From Leucobacter sp. UT-8R-CII-1-4 (GTDB lineage Bacteria > Actinomycetota > Actinomycetes > Actinomycetales > Microbacteriaceae), in assembly GCF_030010235.1 (NCBI RefSeq), contig NZ_JASCRS010000001.1, forward strand, positions 558,001 to 622,000: 64,000 bases of DNA. The letters are read 5' to 3'. Shown piece by piece: positions 54,301 through 62,526 of the stretch (position 1 is its first letter; every line of letters begins with the position of its first letter). The translations under genes were made by a program, and so were the position numbers. Below the pieces are notes generated by a model that was not told the origin of the DNA, made no database searches, and saw only the letters and a program-made list of their open reading frames with translations.

Positions 54301-54965
54301 GGGTTGTCGATCTGCACGGTTGCCGAGTCGGTGCGGCGAAGTGGCGTGACTCCGGCCTTTGCGGTGATCGTCGCGGTATTGACGAGGTCTTTTTTAAGAA
54401 TTGGGCTGTCGGTGCCGATATCGCTTGGCACAACAAGGGTGTATTCGATGACGCCGGCGCTACCAACTGGCAGGCCAAGTCCGTCGTCGTTGCCTACGCC
54501 ACCAAATACTGGCAGAGCGACCGAGAGCGCGAGCTTCAACTCTTCTGGGTCAGCAGAGAGCACACCATTCACCGGGGCCGTTGGTGCGGGGCCTGAGGTG
54601 ACACCAGGAAGTTCGAGGGTGAGGCCCGTCTGCGCGCCGTTTACGCGCGCGCTGAGGCCACGGATCTCCCATCCGGCAAACTCCTCGGGCAGTTTGTCGG
54701 TGATGAGCACTGGTCCGTCAGCATCATCGTCGTTTGCCTGAAAGTTGATCTTGTAGTTCAGGGTGGCGCCCGGGCGAATGTCGCTCACCGAGTTTTGGTC
54801 ATTGACTTGCTTGTCAATTGAGACTGATGCGCCGTCAGCTGCCTGTGCAGGCTGTAGCGTGCCGCCTGCGACAATGCCGGAGACTACGAGCAAGGTGGTG
54901 AGCACCCCGCCAATCAATCTCATCAATCGTGGCTTCGTGCTGCCCTGTGCCGTGTCGGTTGTCAT
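48339..54965 (-). CDS. Giant LPNTG cell-wall-anchored surface protein
   Basis: A 2208-residue surface protein. A signal peptide ends after AQA (about residue 42). The ectodomain consists of many beta-sandwich repeats of the DUF11/isopeptide-adhesin style, with phrases such as GATLNYKINFQAND, TVQIDNPVMPKVDAKKTW and SITLVAPKVTVTVKKKAG. Two DUF5979-like modules (about 1945-2160; FDVNLSCTVPSGD, IPEGARCTAVETNDGG) precede LPNTG near 2170, a membrane helix and the basic tail RNRKRKQA, a textbook sortase signal. It probably mediates adhesion or forms a surface layer of fibrils. ATG 54965 is chosen for GGGGAGAG upstream; a longer frame begins at 54995. Confidence 0.9.
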   Translation of the reverse strand: MTTDTAQGSTKPRLMRLIGGVLTTLLVVSGIVAGGTLQPAQAADGASVSIDKQVNDQNSVSDIRPGATLNYKINFQANDDDADGPVLITDKLPEEFAGWEIRGLSARVNGAQTGLTLELPGVTSGPAPTAPVNGVLSADPEELKLALSVALPVFGGVGNDDGLGLPVGSAGVIEYTLVVPSDIGTDSPILKKDLVNTATITAKAGVTPLRRTDSATVQIDNPVMPKVDAKKTWSPAAQPFQAGLESTITVSATQASNIDVDQIDLRDPADPALTPNGATTLPANNPFNFVDFAGFLAPNDPLTTIPAGVETVLVEVYYFDGASWNWVPWDSATQDPKNIGGVHIEYDASNADIAPGTKVTQGMKVTQRDKNRATNQSLSGGWSVTNTAAATVNTGDKEATTTMEATFEAIATRVDVQASKGFYRLPDGQPEKNLRDVPAGEAVGVVVQATNREEPFSTELNSLKVTEPSTGADAEYFGENLIFAGFDNAKTVWPTGNNGAKLTWTMADDTRIEVIVPANGPLPAAPNSGVVKGFELEFQGAIAPGAQALVHYKMATNGTRDFVADGQTTKVKNVATVTGGATGLPEDSATVDASITLVAPKVTVTVKKKAGPNTVLPGQDLYVQLDTVVKTGGATTKPTEIIIEDSLASSSGSANNFWDAFDAKQVLPPITRPLGGDGTPTAATLTINVQKSEGGPWEMVAVDPPSDQALDLPADTIGVQFVYTHPEGLSQTALLKPNMKFTARQTLRSDPTKPTGGPKEEPEVTYENTVIAKAKAKLGPREVTSPIVKDKISVVIRGGEGETGPVPGGEYDVWTSKSWSDKLLTSQSNAKVSTTQKWAVTKTGIPEVTLQDPGTTSASGQGTVFEAFNLLGISEIRTSGAAPGANDNWTLDPRLKWDTITDVQLFDGTTWNSVPAPGGSWMTANGSFKGYELNQQTGEHLTALGMRLIVQENSAARLAAGGDPSDPATYDPTVPEVGSGVSSSADVRSYKLKWQLRSAARTDGYVEGTPPKWVIAGGSGFNCGPSKLDCVSNDFSITGGAGKVRETSTAKAEVTLIDGRVNVDLDKTVRPVNPNGQPSGSAAASIDLVVPNQGEVAAADFPRAQYSLTAMNTSETPENANGAMSLAMLRIADTRNPSSDPVMIGDSQFAGRNFLTEAADGMNPFANVNITKVSYGPIPDYIDRDESEVEVWIYDGSTPQGTRQTFKLQQVLDNDPAFQALLPNLIGVSTTFTGTEPQVNGNRIPVGAKLTTIMDVQLREFDRATGERIEGSGLVTIESVKNNGVVRAWDAVVAPHEQPRDTDEATIVLKKPTVNVEASKTIAVLHGSSRNTEIYETEPEAPVRVSLAAAPKGSTAPISSLRIEDSTPEFWEKFELKSVDSIKLPKDADTSDVQVKVGNAWVSIDTIDPADFAQVRGLAVDFSRSGSNPLFPDGAASWSTSWESAALPFTVQLRADAVVDWTGDSVDNTVQVTAVNPNYEPVTDEITRTVTFGPGTHGITVEKRAPEESGAHPVDPLASLPWQLVFKNTGNSYLPIDKVVDSLPSTLKWDWELPTYTSTPGPKGQGLTTDKEQISIDVADIGNTITFRWPEGQRMYPGETMTITLNLALDPLPTGTHAVNKFTVTTGVDLASCVAPKRGLTTEPRPTALNECANNNYVTPRLGTSAVSLKGVSGEIEDTLGENLVNGAMNTRGGECTLPNVPFLSADYTRSPCASYTAPGATDTWSIQNVNTGSTALSRMVVVDMLPREGDRRLDGGASRGSSYKPVLANSVVKDNFSNISGLPAGAVVRIDVTDQAAACIGSGSDSKWPQDPTCENTTLVPENQWYDIDAGALPFAVEDIAGVRFDIDMSATPLQPTGRIGINFRTVNLAKAGTTGELAPSLDSFATQQFAWNQAGMTAWDESGAQLRLPSSQHRAGVVVKTMDLEISKKISGQGANYAPDEFDVNLSCTVPSGDANGDDRVALDMGANGTVKLVKTEQNDGTWKFGATVPNIPIGADCSASETGAVGEYGETARSIATTPGVTPADDGLSAEVKIREANGSQTELEFTNFYTVAGVAVQKVTTSNNSHPVPDAKKNAEYGFELSCEVNGYDQPIVRDFTVKGGALRTQSDIPEGARCTAVETNDGGALGTTVTINGEKIDGTASEEFVVPKDGVVVLFSNEFEGVAKPLPNTGWSGTMPLAAMAALLLIGGAAIALEVRNRKRKQA

Positions 54966-55260
54966 ACTCTCCCCGCTTGTCCCCCCAGATTTCACGAGAC
55001 AGAAGATGAGTCACACTTGTGGTGAGAACCTTCGCTTCTATGCCGGAAATCCGCTACTTCAACCCTGCGCAAAAGACAGGTGTGTCACACTCCACAGGCA
55101 TTTTCGCCGGCAGTGAACGCAGATATGCCACTCAGTCTCACACTCATGTGCATAAAATTCAATAGATTAGGTGCACATTTGGCCAAAATCGTGCGCGCTT
55201 ACATAAGCACTAGGTGAAGGTCCCAAAAAATCGTGAATCACCTAGTTTTGACCGAGAAAA
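54966..55260. other. Intergenic region between the giant surface-protein gene and the YihY gene
   Basis: No gene is seen. It holds the presumed promoter of the surface-protein gene (AT-rich, with repeated GTGTGAC/GTCACAC-type stretches around 55012 and 55083). The inverted repeat ACTAGGTGA (55209-55217)/TCACCTAGT (55238-55246), flanked by TTTT, lies 14 bp past the end of the YihY gene and probably terminates it. Confidence 0.6.
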
Positions 55261-56226
55261 TCAATCCTCAAGATCAGTAGGCGGCAGGCCAACCGTGCGG
55301 TCTACACCAGTTGCGATCCACGCAGCCGTAAGCAACAACACCCGACAAATCAGGTTGAACCAGAGCAGCACACCAATCAACACCGCGAAACTCGCAAGAA
55401 GCTGATTACTTGAAGCGCCACCGAGCAACGAAGCGCCCAACACCTTCAACACCAGCAGGCCAGCACCACCGAGCGCACACCCAATCAGCAGCTTCATTCG
55501 TGGCACTCGCACCTCAGCAAGATACCGGTGCATAGCCATCAGCATGAGCACGTCAAAGACATACATCGCCGCATCACGCGCAATGGTGCCCATCGTGCCA
55601 AATAGCCAGGTACCCCGGCTCCACCCGAACCAGTCAAAAATCGCGTCAGTGATATTCGAACTGAGCACCGTCAAGCTCGCGGAAACTAACAGCGCAATGC
55701 CAAAAAGCAACGCAAGCAAAAAATCACGAAGCTTCAGCAACACCGCATTGCGATACTTACGCACGTCAAGACCAAAGATGATCCGAATCGAACGCCTCGT
55801 GCCCGTAAACCAGTTCAGCATCACCCAGAGCAGCGAAATAGATGCAATAACTTGCGTCCAGGTGAGGGCTCGTGACTTCAAAAGTTCATCAGGTTTTACG
55901 AGACCATCGGGGCCGATCAGCCCCGGCACCGAAACATTGATCTGTTCGATCAAAGCATTCAGCAACTCAGGTCTGTTCGAGAGCGCAATTCCCAGCACAC
56001 CAAAACCGACCCAGAGCGCTGCGACCACGGCAAAAAGGGCCTGGTAGCTCATGCCAGCAGTGAGCACACTGCCGCCGACATCGGTGAAATGCGAGAACGC
56101 GCGCCACGGCCGCGTCTGCTGCACCCACTGCCACCTGCTTCGGCCAACGGCAACCGCCTGCTGAATCGACGATAGTTCGTCGTGCACACGGTCGCTTGGC
56201 GTTTCGGCAGAGCGAGTCGATGTCAT
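55261..56226 (-). CDS. YihY/virulence factor BrkB family membrane protein
   Basis: A 321-residue protein with about six membrane helices. The family's pattern is clear: RPWRAFSHFTDVGGSVLTAG and MSYQALFAVVAALWVGFG near the first helix, later FTGTRRSIRIIFGLD, and CRVLLLTAAWIATG in the last helix. The family was once called ribonuclease BN in error; its function is unknown. ATG 56226 is preferred over 56292 because a TAGACT box (reverse strand, 56239-56234) ends 7 nt before it, the same leaderless spacing as elsewhere. It is the next gene downstream of sdhB but separated by a strong terminator. Confidence 0.88.
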   Translation of the reverse strand: MTSTRSAETPSDRVHDELSSIQQAVAVGRSRWQWVQQTRPWRAFSHFTDVGGSVLTAGMSYQALFAVVAALWVGFGVLGIALSNRPELLNALIEQINVSVPGLIGPDGLVKPDELLKSRALTWTQVIASISLLWVMLNWFTGTRRSIRIIFGLDVRKYRNAVLLKLRDFLLALLFGIALLVSASLTVLSSNITDAIFDWFGWSRGTWLFGTMGTIARDAAMYVFDVLMLMAMHRYLAEVRVPRMKLLIGCALGGAGLLVLKVLGASLLGGASSNQLLASFAVLIGVLLWFNLICRVLLLTAAWIATGVDRTVGLPPTDLED

Positions 56227-56330
56227 GTAGCTGAGTCTAACGCTGTCGCATTCATCGGCACGGTTCCCGGCGCGGGATCGCCCAGCCCGCACACGCCAAC
56301 ACTCCCGGCGCTATGCGATCCAACGCACAA

Positions 56331-56367
56331 AAAAGCGCGGCACCCCCGAAGGGATACCGCGCTTTTT
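56331..56367. terminator. Terminator of the sdhCDAB operon
   Basis: AAAAGCGCGG (56331-56340) pairs with CCGCGCTTTT (56357-56366), with an inner CCC/GGG around a short loop. A-runs and T-runs on both sides make it potentially bidirectional. It lies 14 bp past the sdhB stop. Confidence 0.92.
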
Positions 56368-56380
56368 AGCGAAACGAAAC

Positions 56381-57154
56381 TTACTTCGTCTTGCCCGAGA
56401 TGATTGCAGCCTTAACCTCGGCAATTGCCTTGGTGACCTGAATGCCACGAGGGCATGCATCGGTGCAGTTGAAGGTCGTGCGGCAGCGCCACACACCCTC
56501 GGTATCGTTCAGAATATCGAGACGCACCTGAGCCTGATCATCGCGCGAGTCGAAGATGAAGCGGTGGGCGTTCACAATTGCAGCTGGGCCGAAGTACTGA
56601 CCATCGGTCCAGAACACTGGGCACGAGGTGGTGCAGGCGGCACAGAGAATGCACTTGGTGGTGTCGTCGAAGCGCTCGCGATCTTCGATCGTCTGGATGC
56701 GCTCCTTGCCAGCTTCTGGCTTCGAGCTTGCTACGAGGAACGGATTCACGGCGCGGAACGCGTCGAAGAAAGGTTCCATATCGACGATGAGATCCTTCTC
56801 AAGGGGCAGGCCCTTGATCGCCTCAACGTAGATTGGCTTGCTGATGTCGAGATCCTTGACCAGGGTCTTGCAGGCAAGACGGTTTCGGCCGTTGATTCGC
56901 ATCGCATCGCTACCGCAGATGCCGTGCGCGCAGGAGCGACGGAAGCTCAGTGAGCCATCCTGATCCCACTTGATGCGGTGCAGTGCGTCAAGAATACGGT
57001 CGGTTGGGTACATGGGAACATCGAAGTCCTCCCAGTACGCCTCGCGGCCCGATTCTGGATCGTAACGACGAACCAGCAGGGTAACGTTAAACGGCTTGAG
57101 GCCAGCTTCTTCAGCTGGAGTGCCGGGAGCCGTAGAGGTCACAGTTGCGCTCAT
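56381..57154 (-). CDS. sdhB: Succinate dehydrogenase iron-sulfur subunit
   Basis: A 257-residue electron-transfer subunit of complex II carrying 2Fe-2S, 4Fe-4S and 3Fe-4S clusters. Ligand sets are visible as RRSCAHGICGSDAM plus LACKTLV for 2Fe-2S, CILCAACTTSCPVFW for 4Fe-4S, and FNCTDACPRGIQ for the third cluster. The length is typical. It is the last gene of the sdh operon, starting 2 bp after the sdhA stop, so it is co-translated. Electrons pass from SdhA flavin through these clusters to quinone at SdhCD. Confidence 0.97.
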   Translation of the reverse strand: MSATVTSTAPGTPAEEAGLKPFNVTLLVRRYDPESGREAYWEDFDVPMYPTDRILDALHRIKWDQDGSLSFRRSCAHGICGSDAMRINGRNRLACKTLVKDLDISKPIYVEAIKGLPLEKDLIVDMEPFFDAFRAVNPFLVASSKPEAGKERIQTIEDRERFDDTTKCILCAACTTSCPVFWTDGQYFGPAAIVNAHRFIFDSRDDQAQVRLDILNDTEGVWRCRTTFNCTDACPRGIQVTKAIAEVKAAIISGKTK

Positions 57155-57156
57155 TC

Positions 57157-58989
57157 TTAGTACTTCCTCTCCAGCGGTGGGTAGTTCAGCTCGCCCTTTT
57201 CGTTCTTCGTGAAGACGACAGGCTTCCAGTCAAGGCGAATGTGATCTTCAGGATCAGCCGAGTGCGGGTCGCCAGTGAGATACGCCATGGTGTGCTTCAT
57301 GTAGTTCTCATCGTCACGGTTCGGGTAGTCGTCGCGCATGTGGCCGCCACGGCTTTCCTTACGGTTACGAGCAGCGAATACGAGCACCTCAGCGAGGTCG
57401 AGCAGGAAGCCAAGCTCGATTGCCTCAAGCAGATCGGTGTTGTAACGCTTGCCGCGATCCTGGATTCCGATGTCCTTGTAACGGTTGCGCAGGTTGTGAA
57501 TCACACCAAGCACCTCAGTCAGCGACTCTTCGGTGCGGAACACCTGTGCGCCGCGGTCCATTGCTTCCTGAAGTTCCTTGCGGATATCAGCAACACGCTC
57601 GGTGCCGGCAGCGGTACGAACCTGCTCAACCAGCTCGCGGATTTCCTTCGCAGGATCGGCAGGCAGGTCAACAAACGACGCGGTCTGCGCGTAATCAGCA
57701 GCGTTGTTGCCGCTTCGCTTACCGAAGACGTTGATGTCGAGCAGCGAGTTGGTGCCGAGACGGTTCGAGCCGTGCACCGACACGCAAGCGCACTCGCCCG
57801 CTGCGTAGAGACCTGGCACGACGGTGTCGTTGTCCATCAGGACCTCAGCGTCGTTGTTGGTCGGAATACCGCCCATTGCGTAGTGCGCCGTTGGGAACAC
57901 TGGCACTGGCTCGGTCACTGGATCCACACCAAGATAGGTACGTGCGAACTCGGTGATGTCTGGCAGCTTGGTTTCGAGAACCTCAGCACCGAGGTGGGTG
58001 CAGTCGAGGTAGACGTAATCCTTGTGCGGGCCAGCACCGCGACCATCGAGCACCTCTTGCACCATGCAGCGTGCAACGATGTCACGAGGCGCGAGGTCCT
58101 TAATGGTTGGCGCATAACGCTCCATAAAGCGCTCGCCACTTGCGTTACGCAGGATCGCGCCCTCACCACGTGCACCCTCAGTCAGCAGAATACCGAGGCC
58201 AGCAAGGCCGGTCGGGTGGAACTGGTAGAACTCGATGTCTTCGAGAGGCAGACCCTTGCGCCAAACGATGCCAACGCCGTCACCGGTCAGGGTGTGCGCG
58301 TTCGAGGTGGTCTTGAAGACCTTGCCGAAACCGCCGGTAGCGAAGACGATCGACTTTGCCTGGAAGACGTGCAGTGCGCCGGTTGCGAGCTCGTAGGCCA
58401 CAACACCAGCTGGCTTGCGGTCCTTGCCCTCACCGGTCATCACGAGGTCGAGCACGTAGTACTCGTTGTAGAAGTTCACACCGAGCTTCACACAGTTCTG
58501 GAACAGAGTCTGCAGAATCATGTGACCGGTACGGTCCGCTGCGTAGCACGCACGGCGAACTGGGGCCTTGCCGTGGTCGCGAGTGTGGCCACCGAAACGA
58601 CGCTGGTCAATCTTGCCCTCAGGCGTGCGGTTGAACGGCAGACCCATGTTCTCGAGGTCGATCACAGCATCGATTGCCTCTTTTGCGAGAATCTCAGCTG
58701 CGTCCTGGTCGACCAGGTAGTCGCCGCCCTTGACGGTGTCAAAGGTGTGCCACTCCCAGTTGTCTTCCTCAACGTTTGCGAGCGCTGCAGCCATGCCACC
58801 CTGCGCTGCACCGGTGTGCGAACGCGTTGGGTAGAGCTTGGTGATCACGGCAGTCTTGGCCTTCGGGCCGGCCTCGATCGCTGCGCGCATGCCGGCGCCG
58901 CCAGCACCAACGATGACAACATCGAACTGGTGGTAGGTAACGCCGTCCTTGACGGTTACTTCCTCGCCCTCATGGGTGTTGGTAGTCAC
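57157..58989 (-). CDS. sdhA: Succinate dehydrogenase flavoprotein subunit
   Basis: A 610-residue catalytic subunit that oxidises succinate to fumarate. It carries the dinucleotide fold [16 protein letters not shown], the covalent FAD-binding His region [15 protein letters not shown], the substrate-binding FHPTGL and GGHTRDHGK segments, and [19 protein letters not shown]. Full length and all key residues are present. A 31-bp gap separates it from sdhD. The antisense strand also shows a long open frame of 667 codons, a shadow caused by codon bias and rejected as a gene. Confidence 0.97.
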   Translation of the reverse strand: MTTNTHEGEEVTVKDGVTYHQFDVVIVGAGGAGMRAAIEAGPKAKTAVITKLYPTRSHTGAAQGGMAAALANVEEDNWEWHTFDTVKGGDYLVDQDAAEILAKEAIDAVIDLENMGLPFNRTPEGKIDQRRFGGHTRDHGKAPVRRACYAADRTGHMILQTLFQNCVKLGVNFYNEYYVLDLVMTGEGKDRKPAGVVAYELATGALHVFQAKSIVFATGGFGKVFKTTSNAHTLTGDGVGIVWRKGLPLEDIEFYQFHPTGLAGLGILLTEGARGEGAILRNASGERFMERYAPTIKDLAPRDIVARCMVQEVLDGRGAGPHKDYVYLDCTHLGAEVLETKLPDITEFARTYLGVDPVTEPVPVFPTAHYAMGGIPTNNDAEVLMDNDTVVPGLYAAGECACVSVHGSNRLGTNSLLDINVFGKRSGNNAADYAQTASFVDLPADPAKEIRELVEQVRTAAGTERVADIRKELQEAMDRGAQVFRTEESLTEVLGVIHNLRNRYKDIGIQDRGKRYNTDLLEAIELGFLLDLAEVLVFAARNRKESRGGHMRDDYPNRDDENYMKHTMAYLTGDPHSADPEDHIRLDWKPVVFTKNEKGELNYPPLERKY

Positions 58990-59020
58990 GAGTTTGCTAC
59001 TCCTTTAGAAAGAATGAAAT

Positions 59021-59464
59021 CTAGAGATTGGCGCAGAACGATGCGACCAGATCAGCTGGAGCTCCAGCTGGGCATGGATCGAAGGTCAGCACGACGAGGG
59101 TGCCGAGCAGGATCAGCAGCGCAGCCGAAAGGAAAAGTGCGACCTTGAGGCCCTTCGCAAGGCCTGGGCGGCTCACGTAGTCGTTCACGATCGTGCGCAT
59201 GCCGTTCGCACCGTGAATCAGTGCGAGCCAAAGCAGCAGCAGATCCCAGACCTGCCAGAACGGGCTAGCCAGCTTGCCGCCAACGAAGCCAAAGTCAATC
59301 GCCGAGATTCCGTCACCAACCATGAGGTTCGAGAAAAGGTGGCCAAAGATCAGCACGACGAGCAGAACGCCCGATACGCGCATGTAGATCCAGCCCCACT
59401 TCTCCCAGTTGGTGCGCTTCTTTGCAGGAGTCTTGGAGCGGGGGTTTTCGATAGTCATAGTCAT
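59021..59464 (-). CDS. sdhD: Succinate dehydrogenase hydrophobic membrane anchor subunit
   Basis: A 147-residue membrane anchor with three hydrophobic helices. VSGVLLVVLIFGHLFSNL contains the probable heme-ligand His, WLALIHGANGMRTIVNDYV is the conserved second segment, and the third helix is ALFLSAALLILLGTLVVL. With SdhC it binds quinone and heme b. The start is given at ATG 59464, but the second ATG at 59458 is as likely. It lies 19 bp after sdhC and 31 bp before sdhA in transcription order. Confidence 0.92.
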   Translation of the reverse strand: MTMTIENPRSKTPAKKRTNWEKWGWIYMRVSGVLLVVLIFGHLFSNLMVGDGISAIDFGFVGGKLASPFWQVWDLLLLWLALIHGANGMRTIVNDYVSRPGLAKGLKVALFLSAALLILLGTLVVLTFDPCPAGAPADLVASFCANL

Positions 59465-59483
59465 CTCTATTTACCTCTCGCCC

Positions 59484-59900
59484 TTAGTGTCCGAATACGT
59501 TCATGAGGTGGCGTGGCGTAAAGCCGAGCATCACGACAACCCAGAGCGCAATCACAATCCAGAACATTGCACGCTGGTACTTGGTGCCCTTGCTCCAGTA
59601 GTCAACGAGAATGATGCGCAGACCATTCAGCGCGTGGAAAGCAATCGCACCGACGAGACCGGTTTCGCCAAGACCCATAATCGGGTTCTTGTACGTTCCC
59701 ATCACCGCGTTGTAGGCCTCGGGGCTTACGCGAATGAGTGCCGTGTCGAGCACGTGCACGAGCAAAAAGAAGAAGATTGCTACGCCAGTGATGCGATGAA
59801 GCACCCATGACCACATTCCCTCATTGCCGCGATAGAGCGTGCCGCCTGGGCGGCTCTTCTTCGCAACTACCGGCGTCGCCTGAGCGGGCCTAGCTGACAC
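59484..59900 (-). CDS. sdhC: Succinate dehydrogenase cytochrome b556 subunit
   Basis: A 138-residue anchor subunit and first gene of the operon. WVLHRITGVAIFFFLLVHVLD is the conserved SdhC helix with the H-R-x-S/T-G start and heme-proximal His; HALNGLRIILVDYW is the second conserved block. Longer frames begin up to 59987. GTG 59900 is chosen because AGGAGG lies 6 nt before it (an ATG at 59906 abuts the SD and would be too close). The promoter should lie in the 235-bp gap that separates it from the divergent manC gene. Confidence 0.92.
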   Translation of the reverse strand: MSARPAQATPVVAKKSRPGGTLYRGNEGMWSWVLHRITGVAIFFFLLVHVLDTALIRVSPEAYNAVMGTYKNPIMGLGETGLVGAIAFHALNGLRIILVDYWSKGTKYQRAMFWIVIALWVVVMLGFTPRHLMNVFGH

Positions 59901-60135
59901 GAGCATCCTCCTAGAATCGGTTGCACCGAAGTAAATCGGTATCAGGAGCAAGGTAGGCAGCAACATCGTCGTGATGTCAAACCGCAAAACCTGCCGCGCC
60001 CTCCATTATGACACTGTTCTTGCGTGTCCCGATGCCATTGCGACACTCACCTTCATCAGATGATTGCTCGCCGCGGGGTTCCCTACTCCCCAATTCTGAG
60101 CCAGCGCAAACCCACAGGCGACTAGGCTTGCAGCT
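59901..60135. other. Divergent intergenic region between sdhCDAB and manC
   Basis: This holds the SD of sdhC (AGGAGG) and the TAGGCT box of manC (60123-60128). AT-rich DNA around 59925-59945 may hold the sdh -10. No clear regulator site or additional gene is seen. Confidence 0.6.
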
Positions 60136-61254
60136 ATGAACAACAGCACGGCGATGGACCGTTTTACCTGCGTCATCCCCGCAGGCGGAGCCGGATCTCG
60201 ACTCTGGCCACTTTCTCGCGCGAATGCACCAAAGTTTTTGCTCGATCTGACCGGCAGCGGCACATCACTCCTGCGCACCACGTGGGATCGCCTATCGCCA
60301 CTCGTTCCAGCCGAACGAATGATGGTGGTTACAGGTTCGGCCCACCGCGATTCAGTCGAATTGCAACTGCCCGAGATTCTCTCTGAAAATCTGGTGATCG
60401 AGACCGAACCAAAAGACTCTTCAGCAGCAATCGGCCTGGCAGCAGCACTGCTCGAACTGCGCGATCCAGACGCGATCCTTGGTTCCTTCGCAGCCGACCA
60501 CGTGATTCGCGGCAATGTTCTGTTCCAGCGCGCGGTGCGCACAGCTGTGCAAGCCGCAGATCAGGGATACATCGCAACCATCGGCATCCACCCTGCTTTC
60601 CCAGCAACCGGCTTTGGCTACATTGCATGCGGTCAGGCGCGCGGCGACCTGGCACCGTTCGACGTTTACGACGTCACCCAGTTTGTTGAGAAACCAGACG
60701 AGGCAACCGCAACCGAGTATCTGAAGCGCGGCGGCTACCTTTGGAACGCCGGCATGTTTATTGCTAAGGCCAGCGTGTTGCTCGAACAAATGGCACTGTC
60801 CGAACCAGAGATGGTCGCGTCGCTACGCGAGATCGCTTCGGCCTGGGGCACGGATCGCGCAGCCGAAGTACGTGAGCGACTCTGGCCAGCACTGCCAAAG
60901 GTTGCCATTGACTACACCGTTGCCGAACCAGCAGCCGAGGCCGGGCGAATGGTCTGCGTCACCGCACACTTCGAGTGGGACGATGTGGGCGATTTTGCGA
61001 GTGTCGCGAATCTGCTCTCGCGTGGGCGCAAGGGCGACCTCGCGGTGCTTGGCGACGGTGCACAGGTGCTCTCTGATCGCTCAAGCGGCATTGTCGTGAG
61101 CGAAAGCGATCGTCTTGTCGCGCTCGTTGGCATGCAAGACATTGTTGTGGTTGACACCGCAGACGTGTTGCTTGTCACCTCGAAAGAGCACGCGCAAGAT
61201 GTGAAGAGTTTGGTCGAACGGATGCGCGGCCGAGGCGGCAAACACCTGCTCTAG
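60136..61254 (+). CDS. manC: Mannose-1-phosphate guanylyltransferase
   Basis: A 372-residue nucleotidyltransferase producing GDP-mannose for glycan, lipoglycan and protein mannosylation. VIPAGGAGSRLWPLSRANAPK is the GTP-binding signature (motif core GGAGSRLWPLSR). GSFAADHVI, TQFVEKPDEATA and YLWNAGMFIAKASVL are further family segments. The isomerase domain found in bifunctional ManC/AlgA proteins is absent, as usual in actinobacteria. TAGGCT (60123-60128) ends 7 nt before ATG 60136, so it is probably leaderless. The phosphohexomutase at 45465 could supply its mannose-1-phosphate. Confidence 0.94.
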   Translation: MNNSTAMDRFTCVIPAGGAGSRLWPLSRANAPKFLLDLTGSGTSLLRTTWDRLSPLVPAERMMVVTGSAHRDSVELQLPEILSENLVIETEPKDSSAAIGLAAALLELRDPDAILGSFAADHVIRGNVLFQRAVRTAVQAADQGYIATIGIHPAFPATGFGYIACGQARGDLAPFDVYDVTQFVEKPDEATATEYLKRGGYLWNAGMFIAKASVLLEQMALSEPEMVASLREIASAWGTDRAAEVRERLWPALPKVAIDYTVAEPAAEAGRMVCVTAHFEWDDVGDFASVANLLSRGRKGDLAVLGDGAQVLSDRSSGIVVSESDRLVALVGMQDIVVVDTADVLLVTSKEHAQDVKSLVERMRGRGGKHLL

Positions 61255-61292
61255 CTCAGGCTCATCAACGCAACACAACGCGAAGCGTCAGG

Positions 61293-62495
61293 TCAAACAC
61301 CGTGCTTCTGCGAGCGTGACTGTAGCCAAGCTGCAGCAGCGGCAGACAGCACAACCGCGACAATCATCGCCACGGTGCCGTTCCATCCTGCTGCGGCAAA
61401 AGCAAGACCGCCGGTCCAACCGATGAGGGTTGATCCAGCGTAGTAACCCAGGTTGTACAGCGAGGGCGCGAGAGTTCTCGCGCCCGGCTCGGCACGCTGA
61501 CTAACAAGCGTGAGGGCAATCGAGTGTGCCCCGAAGAAGCCGACCGTGAAACAAACCAGACCGACAATAATCGCGATCAGCCACGGCAGCATGGTGAGCA
61601 AGATACCAAGCAACATCACACCGAGACTCAACAGCAACACCGTGATGGGCGAGACTCGCGCGGTCAACGACCAGGCGCGGCGCGAGGCAAACGCGCCAGC
61701 AAGATAAGCCAAAAACAGCCACGAGACGGCAGTGAGACTCAGGCCGAACGGGGCCTCTTGCAAGCGAAAACCAAGGTAGTTGTACGCCGAAACAAAACCA
61801 CCCATCAGCAAAAACGCCTGCAGCACCATCACCATCACACCCGGATTTCGCAGGTTCGCGATTGTCGCCCGCCAAATCGGTAAACCCTTCGCCGGGGCAA
61901 TCGCAGTTGGCGGCATCAAAAGCGCAAAGCTGACCGCCGCCACCGCAGCTACAGCACCAACCGCGAACAACCCCCAATGCCACCCGAACGCTTCACCAGC
62001 GGCCGCGGCAATGATTCGACCGGCCAAGCCGCCAATCGTGTTGCCAGCGATAAACGCCCCGACAGCGCCGCCGAGCGCCATCGGCGTGACCGTCTCGGCG
62101 AGCGCCGTCACACTGATCGCCGGCAACCCAGCGAGAAACAAACCCTCGACGAAACGCAGCGCAACAAGACTCTCAAACGTCGGCATGAACGGCGTGATCA
62201 GACCAACCGAAACTGCCAACAAAATTGCCCAGCGCATCGCCCGCACACGTCCGATTCGATCGCTCAATCGACCCCACGGCAGCATGCCGATAGCAAGCCC
62301 AATCGTCGTGGCACCGATTGCGAGCGACGATGAACTCTCGTTCATACCAAAGTCGCGCGCAATTTCGGGCAAGACCGCTTGCGGGGAGTACACCTGCGCA
62401 AAGGTCGCAAGCCCCGCACAAAATAGTGCAATGAGCGCACGCCGATAGCGCGGGCTTCCTGCGGGAGCTCGCGGATCCTCTACTGCTTCGGACAC
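61293..62495 (-). CDS. MFS transporter (arabinose/YnfM-type efflux subfamily)
   Basis: A 400-residue, 12-helix major-facilitator protein. YSPQAVLPEIARDFGM near helix 1, MLPWGRLSDRIGRVRAMRWA between helices 2 and 3, and RFVEGLFLAGLPAISVTAL resemble the YnfM/AraJ-type drug or metabolite efflux subfamily. The substrate is unknown. The start is GTG 62495 without a clear SD; it may be leaderless. It converges with manC (39 bp between stops) and lies just after the end of lysS, with only 31 bp between them, so read-through from lysS is possible. Confidence 0.88.
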   Translation of the reverse strand: MSEAVEDPRAPAGSPRYRRALIALFCAGLATFAQVYSPQAVLPEIARDFGMNESSSSLAIGATTIGLAIGMLPWGRLSDRIGRVRAMRWAILLAVSVGLITPFMPTFESLVALRFVEGLFLAGLPAISVTALAETVTPMALGGAVGAFIAGNTIGGLAGRIIAAAAGEAFGWHWGLFAVGAVAAVAAVSFALLMPPTAIAPAKGLPIWRATIANLRNPGVMVMVLQAFLLMGGFVSAYNYLGFRLQEAPFGLSLTAVSWLFLAYLAGAFASRRAWSLTARVSPITVLLLSLGVMLLGILLTMLPWLIAIIVGLVCFTVGFFGAHSIALTLVSQRAEPGARTLAPSLYNLGYYAGSTLIGWTGGLAFAAAGWNGTVAMIVAVVLSAAAAAWLQSRSQKHGV

Positions 62496-62526
62496 GCGAA
62501 TACTGCGTTTAACGCGGCTGTTGCGG

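Noticed and set aside
57145-59148. Very long open frame (667 codons) antisense to sdhA
   Set aside because: It lies almost entirely opposite a full-length, motif-complete sdhA. Its codon pattern is the mirror of sdhA's third-position bias, and no family motif is present.
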